From contig CM049322.1 of assembly GCA_026874595.1 (NCBI GenBank), forward strand, positions 28,893,340-28,957,339: a stretch of DNA of 64,000 bases, written 5' to 3'. Below, piece after piece: positions 59,101-64,000 of this stretch. Source of the DNA: Sipunculus nudus (Eukaryota > Annelida > Sipuncula > Golfingiida > Sipunculidae). Each line of letters begins with the position of its first letter. Within the stretch, counting starts at the first letter, position 1. A program made the translations under genes and the position numbers. Below the pieces are notes generated by a model. The model saw only the letters and a list, made by a program, of their open reading frames with translations. It did no database searches and was not told where the DNA came from.

Positions 59101-59146
59101 TCTTACATATATGCCGGCGCAAAAAGAGACACAAAGCAAAGACTAG
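44040..59146 (+). CDS. SLC6 sodium/chloride-dependent transporter, glycine/amino-acid type, first exon not found
   Basis: Exons: 44040-44172, 44409-44540, 45904-46098, 49638-49689, 49959-50091, 50391-50525, 51106-51209, 51538-51662, 54007-54119, 54649-54789, 54926-55025, 56751-56851, 58046-58207, 58910-59146. Phases join and give 620 residues plus stop; only the start exon is missing. All 12 membrane segments are covered. TM1 has [15 protein letters not shown], with the two sodium-site residues Ala and Asn, and Gly where monoamine transporters have Asp, so an amino-acid-type substrate is likely. The EL2 loop has the Cys-Cys pair ([11 protein letters not shown]) and an NLT glycosylation site. 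TM6 is [20 protein letters not shown] and TM7 [19 protein letters not shown]. Overall it is closest, from memory, to GlyT (SLC6A5/A9) and related amino-acid carriers. Such carriers import substrate across the plasma membrane with Na+ and Cl-. TM8 reads LGFSSQF, where family members usually have LGLDSQF or LGLDTMF. Exact substrate is unknown. Confidence 0.93.
44409..44540 (+). CDS. SLC6 exon 2 (TM2)
   Basis: It encodes [20 protein letters not shown] and [32 protein letters not shown] is typical of the family. The acceptor is tttgtttcag and the donor G|gtattt. Confidence 0.95.
44870..45335 (+). mobile_element. MITE family A, degraded copy
   Basis: Intronic. Shares GACTTGCCACCAGATG, 'ttgacaaacatg', 'atataaaca' and 'aagggattat' words in the same order as 35779-36249, but is diverged and its termini are not clear. 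Confidence 0.45.
45904..46098 (+). CDS. SLC6 exon 3 (TM3, start of EL2)
   Basis: It encodes [20 protein letters not shown] and [18 protein letters not shown], then [12 protein letters not shown], with the paired cysteines of the extracellular loop. The conserved Tyr of LYYN, which contacts substrate in LeuT-fold structures, is present. The donor is G|gtcagt. Confidence 0.95.
46257..47520. repeat. Tandem dispersed repeat, ccgtccgtcc family, in SLC6 intron
   Basis: The head is a hairpin (TAGCTCAGCTGACTGAAAGT ... CATCTGAGCTA), then CGTCCGTCCGTCCGGCCGTCC. About four tandem blocks of roughly 340 bp follow, each with 'gg(c/g)a(c/a)(a/t)aat(c/t)gtaac', 'aaaa(a/g)tct', 'ccgagctatgggtctcgtta' (46466 and 46804), a C-run, and 'aactg(g/a)tggcgccacctgta'. 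Same family as 22015-23080. Confidence 0.75.
47521..48650. repeat. Degenerate tandem repeat of about 300 bp in SLC6 intron
   Basis: Recurring words 'gaaaattgctcatatct(c/t)a(a/g)ga', 'ttggtctgaaat(c/t)tggca', 'tgtccat' and 'ggcgcca' (about 47692, 47977, 48247, 48529). It contains no stable open frame. Confidence 0.65.
48651..49637 (+). other. SLC6 intron, no feature recognised
   Basis: Non-coding sequence up to the acceptor ttttcggcag before exon 4. Confidence 0.5.
49638..49689 (+). CDS. SLC6 exon 4 (EL2, small)
   Basis: A 52-bp exon encoding [17 protein letters not shown] plus two bases. NLT is an N-glycosylation site; EEYF precedes TM4 in SLC6 proteins. The donor is TA|gtgagt. The stop seen if the exon is read on (TAG at 49688) is removed by splicing. 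Confidence 0.88.
49959..50091 (+). CDS. SLC6 exon 5 (TM4)
   Basis: It encodes [20 protein letters not shown] and [20 protein letters not shown], then SLGK. KGIK..GK is the conserved loop before TM5. The donor AAG|gttaca is weak but is the only one that keeps the alignment. Confidence 0.93.
50391..50525 (+). CDS. SLC6 exon 6 (TM5)
   Basis: It encodes [20 protein letters not shown] and [27 protein letters not shown] and G...GI.YYL.P are family signatures. The donor GAG|gttcga is weak. Confidence 0.93.
50526..51105 (+). other. SLC6 intron, unremarkable
   Basis: AT-rich, no repeat recognised. Confidence 0.5.
51106..51209 (+). CDS. SLC6 exon 7 (TM6)
   Basis: It encodes [20 protein letters not shown] and [14 protein letters not shown]. 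The TM6 unwound region here is STCSGG, where GlyT has Trp before GG. ASYNQF is conserved. The donor is AG|gtgaga. Confidence 0.94.
51538..51662 (+). CDS. SLC6 exon 8 (TM7)
   Basis: It encodes [20 protein letters not shown] and [36 protein letters not shown] is the family TM7 motif, including chloride-site residues. The donor is G|gtatac. Confidence 0.95.
51726..52165 (-). mobile_element. MITE family A, copy 2, in SLC6 intron
   Basis: The left end AAAGGGGCCCAATCACCTAT matches the reverse-complemented right end of the copy at 35779-36249. The interior matches in inverted orientation ('gtgtatatattaatgatcta(a)ggg', 'gaacttgtttatcaac', 'ttgatataaacaaaacagg'). It includes a 14-G run near 51860. 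Confidence 0.65.
52166..54006 (+). other. SLC6 intron, AT-rich
   Basis: Contains a run of GATTTAAATC-type self-complementary words at 52690-53060. Otherwise nothing recognised. Confidence 0.5.
54007..54119 (+). CDS. SLC6 exon 9 (TM8, first half)
   Basis: It encodes [20 protein letters not shown] and [26 protein letters not shown] and FFFMLLTLG are signatures. Ser stands at the position of the usual Na2-region Asp. The donor is CAG|gtttgt. Confidence 0.94.
54124..54560. repeat. 40-bp AT-rich minisatellite in SLC6 intron
   Basis: About ten units of TGTTATATATACTGGTACAT followed by GTAATA(C/T)(A/C)CATATATAATA, with the last two shortened and diverged. Confidence 0.9.
54649..54789 (+). CDS. SLC6 exon 10 (TM8 end, TM9)
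   Basis: It encodes [35 protein letters not shown] and [13 protein letters not shown]....A..DEFP is conserved. The donor is AAC|gtgagt. Confidence 0.94.
54926..55025 (+). CDS. SLC6 exon 11 (TM10)
   Basis: It encodes [20 protein letters not shown] and [17 protein letters not shown]...D..A...... is the TM10 motif. The donor G|gtaggt at 55026 is repeated 42 bp downstream as G|gtaaat; use of the second would keep the frame. Confidence 0.94.
55026..56750 (+). other. SLC6 intron
   Basis: Begins with a 42-bp near-duplicate of the exon end and donor. Also holds the 34-bp repeat at 55906-56040. The rest is unremarkable. Confidence 0.5.
55906..56040. repeat. 34-bp tandem repeat, 4 units
   Basis: Units of ACCCTGGCTCTGATTGGCTA then GACATATTGATGAA, one with a 1-bp deletion. 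Confidence 0.9.
56751..56851 (+). CDS. SLC6 exon 12 (TM11 start)
   Basis: It encodes [20 protein letters not shown] and [24 protein letters not shown]...CW is conserved. The donor is GTA|gtaagt. Confidence 0.94.
56852..58045 (+). other. SLC6 intron, unremarkable
   Basis: 1.2 kb with no recognised feature, ending gttgttgtattgtag. Confidence 0.5.
58046..58207 (+). CDS. SLC6 exon 13 (TM12)
   Basis: It encodes [40 protein letters not shown] and [14 protein letters not shown]....GWLM..S.V.IP is the family motif. The donor is AAG|gttagt. Confidence 0.95.
58525..58583. other. Hairpin in SLC6 intron
   Basis: Arms GTCTGAAACTAAATAATATG AAGGC and its complement with about three mismatches, loop of 9 nt. 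The outer part continues into ATGG. Could be a tiny MITE remnant. Confidence 0.7.
58910..59146 (+). CDS. SLC6 terminal exon with stop
   Basis: It encodes the cytoplasmic C-terminus: [33 protein letters not shown] and on to [13 protein letters not shown] at 59144-59146. P.P.WGP is the common SLC6 motif after TM12. The acceptor acatgacag is weak, but the frame and motif fix it. Confidence 0.92.
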   Translation, partial: TFMKTAAPLPEWGPANPENKVGRYAPAFIKVKDTSYSSPLHGEFILRSRPVNGQAIGMTEITDGLTYMPAQKETQSKD

Positions 59147-59919
59147 ACTGCATTTTTGTTATTTGATCATTGCCGTGTACTTTGAGGATGGATATTATGA
59201 GGACAGAAAATTATGACCACGGAAGTCAGGGAGTTCATTTGAATCAAAGCGCTGGCCGATGCCATACTACACCGGAAGTGTCTCTGTGCGATGCCATACT
59301 ACACCGGAAGTGTCTCTGTGCGATGCCATACTACACAGGAAGTGTCTCTGTACGATGCCAATGACGGCCCGAATTACCATTAGACGCTGACAGAATTATG
59401 TATCACTTCACGATGTGCAATCGCTCTTTTTTATATTGAGAACCATATTTTGCAGGCCCGCAGGATAAAAGGTTGTCAACCGGTATATATTTTAAAGTGG
59501 GTATAGAAAGGCATACATATTTATGTATAATATCAAAAGCAGTGATTTGAAGATAAGGTCGATCATATGAACCCAAAAACGTTAGCCCTGTTTTAGTGAT
59601 AGAGAAACAATCATAATCAGCATAATATATATATTAAAAAACGTATAGCTGACAGGTAGAATCATACATGGGGTATCAGTCTGTTAGGTTAATGAAACCA
59701 TGCATATTTTTAGCATACATTCAGTCATCAGTTTACTCTGGTAATGCCAAGCATGTGTGAATGAATATTCGCGAAAGCATGTTTAATATATTTCAACAAG
59801 CTTTTTGACCATTGGAATATAAAAAAAAAACAGTTCGGTAACATAAGAAAATGCTCTAACTGGATCTGATTCACTTTTGGTATTCATTTGATCACGTCAC
59901 CAGACTATGACGTAATAAA
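59147..59919 (+). other. SLC6 3' UTR and flank
   Basis: Possible poly(A) signal AATAAA at 59914-59919. A 32-bp tandem repeat lies at 59257-59355. Confidence 0.3.
59257..59355. repeat. 32-bp tandem repeat, 3 units
   Basis: CGATGCCATACTACACCGGA then AGTGTCTCTGTG, three copies just after the SLC6 stop. Confidence 0.9.
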
Positions 59920-60564
59920 CGAGAAAAATAACCCGTTGTGTTGTCACTGAACTTCTAATATATTTCATTATGTATATTTTGCCCTACCCACAGTGAAAGC
60001 CCACTCCACCCAAACCTGAATTATGGATATGAGATATAAAGTAAGAGATAAGATAGCGCCGTCCTTATATCTCATGGTCAGTAATGTGAGCGTGTAGGTC
60101 AGTTTGGGAGAACGGAATTACAGGCTACTTCGACACATGACTCAAATATGGTGGGTACTGTCTGTTTTAGTTGACAAATACTAATAATCATTTCATCAGG
60201 TGATAGTAATTATAATTTAGCCAATGTTTAAGATATTTGTAAATTCGCACCAGTTTATACCTGGAATTAATGGCCTGTCGACGCACACATGTTAATCAGA
60301 ATGTGGGGCATATAACACATGGACCTCTAGCTCTGTATATATGGACCACCCCTGGCTTACTCGCTTCATCTAGTACCTTCGATTTAAAAAAAAAAGTAAC
60401 ATTTATTGTATTTCGTCTATTTTGAATTATAACAAATTTACATTTACAAATTTCTCTGTATGTGTTTAAGTACATGTCAGCTGAATGACAGGCATATAAT
60501 GCCTATGCGTATTATTTAACATATAAATCACCCTGTACATGTCTTCAGGTGTATTTATGTTTGG
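59920..60564. other. Intergenic, nothing recognised
   Basis: AT-rich, no feature. Confidence 0.5.
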
Positions 60565-60780
60565 TTCAGCCGACTGAAGGTCATCCGAGATACGGGAACA
60601 GCAAGTTGTTCGTCTCTCTAGCCATAAGACCTAAACGTTTCAAATCAAAATACCGACAGGTCCTACATATTCTATGCATTATGGCTAATAGACTGGTCAG
60701 TAACTTTTCATAAAAAGCCATATTTCTCAGAATAAAGTGGAAGGATAATTTTGAGGGAATGTTAACTTCTGCAAAAAGTA
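60565..60780. repeat. Fragment of the ccgtccgtcc-type dispersed repeat
   Basis: Starts with the same hairpin-like head (GTTCAGCCGACTGAAGGTCA TCCGAG) seen at 46257; the body is diverged. Confidence 0.4.
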
Positions 60781-60959
60781 CCGGCACCAGTTATAATTTT
60801 TAGCATTCTTTTTTTTCAGATTTTTGTTGTTGAGGTAACCGCCTCCATTTTTCTATGCTCTCTTATCTAATTCTTAAACTACGTGTTCACATCTGCCGAG
60901 TTCCTTTTCGGTTTGGTACTATATTAAAGGGGGGGGGGGGTATCACTCGCCTTCTATCA

Positions 60960-61245
60960 TATTATTTTTGTATCCTGGTGTCACCCAGGTCCGGTGTCTA
61001 CCGCTCCTGCGGGTCCTTGGTGCGTAATCATCCCCATAGCTGGGTCATAACACCGGGGAACCCCCCAAAGATGCTTTTTTTGTGAGTGATACACGGCTGT
61101 GGGACACAGCCTTCCCATTAAGCCTGCAGAGCGCTCACCCTGGGTGGGGCCGACCGTGAAAAACCTCACCGCCTCGGCTGAGATTTGATCTCACGACCTC
61201 CCGGCTTTAAGTCCTGTAGCTCTACTCCTGAGCCACAGGAGCCGG
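60960..61245 (-). mobile_element. tRNA-derived SINE, minus strand
   Basis: The minus strand reads TGTGGCTCAGGAGTAGAGC (A-box-like), then GGTCGTGAGATCAAATCTCA (B-box-like), then a conserved-looking body (CACGGTCGGCCCCACCCAGG, GTGAGCGCTCTGCAGG). It ends near GACCTGGGTGACACC. Typical tRNA-head SINE order. Confidence 0.65.
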
Positions 61246-62624
61246 TTTTTATGCACAATTTTTATGCACTTATTTATATTTTTTTTAGAATGACATATCA
61301 CGATCTTTTTATCGATCTGTTAACAATACCCAGTCTAAATCGTCGTGTTCGTATTCGAAACTGCATCCCTGGTAGCTATAACCAATGTGAACACACAATA
61401 GAGCTGGCGTGGCGTGTATCTATATCTATTCTCTTTCTCTCTAAAATAGAATAATCAAGGTACTTAGAAACTGTACATGGATTATTTATAAATAAAAAAC
61501 GTACCCGAAATATATTGATATTGCAACCGAAATACTGAAGCCCCACGTCTTTACCGTCTTATAAAAGCGCCCCTCTGATATGTCTTTCCGTGTAAATTGT
61601 TGCCGTCTCGTAATGTTTCCATGACATTTCAATCAGTATTGCAGTAGTCGTCTGACAGTGCAAGTCTGTTATTCATTATCAGATGAGTACCGTCTATTCT
61701 GCTTTACATTCACAATAAATAACACACCATCATTAATAAAAATACCTCCTGAATTTTAGTAAGTGTAAATCTGCTAACGGCTTTTGTCTGTGTTCCTCCG
61801 AAATTTCAAACTTTGTAACGGTATTACGGTGTTCCCTAAATGTTCTTGTGAAAATTGAATAAGTAAAGCTAAAGAATCGTCCCGTGTAAAAGCTCCTTTA
61901 CTATACCCTTCCGTCTAAATGAAGGTATACCGTCTTGTCCCAGTATTCCTCTGACGTTTATCCGTGTAGCTACTTGACGTTGTCCCGCAATTACTCATGT
62001 AATCTCTGTTTAAGTATAACTCTATTACAGTCTCAGTGCTCAGCCGAACTTTCGTATTTGAAGGCAAATACATGCAATAAAACTTTCTTATTAATAACAT
62101 GCCACAGGGCTTACTAATTCACAGCTTTTAAGATTTCTTTATTTGCAAGTGTATCGTATTACATATATTAATGTAATTTTGTTTAAAGACAAGATGTTTT
62201 ACATTTTTTTAGGCTTACAGGGGTCCAATCACCCATAAATCATGTTGTATTGACAAGAAAAATAGCTTCTTTCCGTCAAAATAAATTTGTACCTACCAAA
62301 ATACTGCCCCGAAACGGTTTGCTTACTCCTGTAACAAGTTTTTTTAAAAAAAACTGGACCGGGTGCGATCACAGCCACCAACATAAAGTCTTTGACTGAG
62401 TGCATCGCCAAGGCACAAAATGTGTTAATCAGGAGATGCCTTGGCTGACTTGGCCCAAAAAAAGTAATACATGTTCCCGCTAGCTGAAATTTCGCCTGTT
62501 GTGGCTCACAATCGGACCTCCGGTCACGCTGCCTTGTAATGGTAAACAGACACGCTTGGAATGTGTTTACCAACACGCAGAGCCATAACAAGGTGTCAAA
62601 TAGCCGTATGTGAGGTACTGAGTC
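61246..62624. other. Intergenic, no gene recognised
   Basis: AT-rich. A 157-codon minus-strand frame at 62229-62702 has no recognisable domain and runs into a mobile element. Confidence 0.4.
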
Positions 62625-62884
62625 CAGGGGCGTCAATATAGGGAGGGATGGGGGTATATACATACACCACTGTTTAGCAAGGGGGGATAACCTGATATTC
62701 AAAGAATAATATCCTATTTTTTAAATGAAATATATTAATAATTAGAATTTTATACTTTGGTTTACTATGGAATGTTATATATCTCATACTGGTTTAGAAT
62801 TACCATATACTCTAAACATACTAACTTTTTAAAACCGAACACTAAATTGTAATTTTTTTAAATATGTCACACGATGCAAAAAAG

Positions 62885-62926
<42 letters not shown>

Positions 62927-63034
62927 TTGTGTCTGTGTGTTCATAAAAAAAGGTCCCAATTTTGGATAACCCCTGCCCCCAACGCTTGCGAGTCATCCCC
63001 CCCCCCCACCCTTGAAGAAAAATTGACGCCACTG
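62625..63034. mobile_element. hAT-type MITE with 8-bp target duplication
   Basis: Left end CAGGGGCGTCAAT, right end complement CAGTGGCGTCAAT: a 13-bp terminal inverted repeat with one mismatch. The flanks are ACTGAGTC (62617-62624) and ACGGAGTC (63035-63042), an 8-bp duplication with one difference, the size used by hAT transposons. The interior is AT-rich with a (TA)n run at 62888-62921 and no transposase. Confidence 0.7.
62888..62921. repeat. (TA)n microsatellite
   Basis: About 16 TA units followed by a TG-rich stretch, inside the hAT-type MITE. Confidence 0.9.
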
Positions 63035-63042
63035 ACGGAGTC

Positions 63043-63754
63043 TGTGTGCTAGGATGGTTTTGATGGGAACTTTTGTAAAATGCAAAACTGAACTGATGGT
63101 GTGAAGAATAGGCATAATGTTAATTCTGATAATGTCCCTTTAACATTAATGAACAATTAATACAAGTTATTCAGATAAAATATTATTACATCCATGTTAT
63201 ATTGGACACCTCACTCACAAGGGGGCATCAGTACCAGGATCTGCCGTCTCTGACCCTCTTGTTTCTACACGTTCCGAGATAATCAAGAAAATATAAACAC
63301 TCTTGTAGTTATTTCATGCCCAAAATTTCTAATTATAATATAATCTTAATAGGATATTAAATTTCGCTGATCTTAACATATGCTTGCATGGGTACCGAAC
63401 TGCTATTAAAATATCAGCAAAAATATTTATATGTAGTTTGATCATGCGACTAGTGTGCCATTGTAGGTATATAGGTGTCGTCCCTTATTTTGTACCTTAG
63501 CTGAAATGATTATTTGCAGTCTTTGGATTTTAAGCAACTATTATGCCTGTTGTTGCACATACTGAGCACGACATCCCTTGGATTCTTGTAGGGAATGACT
63601 GGAGCAGTCAGTCTGACCATTAGTACAAATCGTAACCATTAGACTTTGGAAGTGCAAACTTAATATGCTGTTCCGTTAGATTTCCCTGAAAAATTGGGCA
63701 ACTATGACTTATACTTGTGTGCTACGGTCTTTAGAAATGTTTCTCTATACCTGA
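63043..63754. other. Intergenic, nothing recognised
   Basis: AT-rich, no feature. Confidence 0.5.
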
Positions 63755-64000
63755 GTCAGACTGACATATATCCATCTGTAGCAGATGCATGTATCCACGT
63801 ACATGAGACTGACATCTTTCCACATTCAGAAGTCTGACACGTATCCACTGACAAGAGACTGACATGTATCCATCTGTAGCAGACGGATATGTATCCATCT
63901 GTAGCAGACTGACATGTATCCATCTATAGTAGACTGACATGTCTCCATCTGTAGCAGACGGATATGTATCCATCTGTTGCAGACTGACATGTCTCCATCT
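63755..64000. repeat. 24-bp minisatellite running off the right edge
   Basis: Units of GACATGTATCCATCTGTAGC AGAC with CTCC, GGATAT and ACAAGA variants. True length is unknown because the window ends inside it. Confidence 0.9.

Noticed and set aside
62229-62702. 157-codon minus-strand frame
   Set aside because: Crosses the border of the hAT-type MITE, and no domain is recognised.

Overview
The window is animal nuclear DNA, most likely from a bivalve or another lophotrochozoan. It holds intron-rich genes with GT-AG and one GC-AG intron, and much AT-rich non-coding DNA. It is dense in minisatellites, (TA)n tracts, MITEs, tRNA-derived SINEs and a small LTR element. Some repeats contain runs of 'cgtccgtccgtccg', which I associate with mollusc genomes. 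No bacterial-type gene organisation is present. The species assignment is inference from gene families and repeat style.

Layout. (1) 1-21.2 kb: the 3' two thirds of an RFX4-type transcription factor on the + strand. It has 15 exons from mid DNA-binding domain to the stop at 20347, and the 5' exons lie left of the window. A 51-bp minisatellite ends about 60 bp before the first visible exon. The intron that splits the DNA-binding domain carries an uninterrupted 70-bp tandem array, 2531-13590, of exactly 158 units, which runs into the genuine splice acceptor. (2) 21.2-44 kb: repeat-rich intergenic or 5'-intronic DNA. It contains a 13-bp minisatellite, two copies of a miniature LTR element (TRIM) with a tRNA-like promoter inside the LTR, a 47-bp minisatellite, a 1.2-kb inverted repeat around 2.5 kb, a tRNA-SINE, a MITE, a TIR element with a 41-bp tandem core, and a CpG/TTCG-rich block. 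(3) 44.0-59.1 kb: fourteen + strand exons of an SLC6 sodium/chloride-coupled transporter of the glycine/amino-acid type, covering all twelve membrane segments and the C-terminus. The exon with the start codon is not identified. (4) 59.1-64 kb: downstream DNA with a SINE, a hAT-type MITE and a 24-bp minisatellite running off the right edge.

The two genes are on the same strand. RFX4 is a winged-helix regulator of X-box promoters (ciliary and neural genes in animals). The SLC6 protein is a plasma-membrane solute carrier. Nothing in the sequence shows that they work together.

The most notable structure is the 158-unit array inside RFX4. Every unit carries a pyrimidine-rich 3' splice-site-like stretch, a 24-nt segment, and an AG|GT junction, so the intron presents a long series of decoy or recursive splice sites immediately before the real one. 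Other points of interest are the complete TRIM with LTRs, PBS, PPT and 4-bp target duplication, and an in-frame tandem duplication of an SLC6 splice donor.
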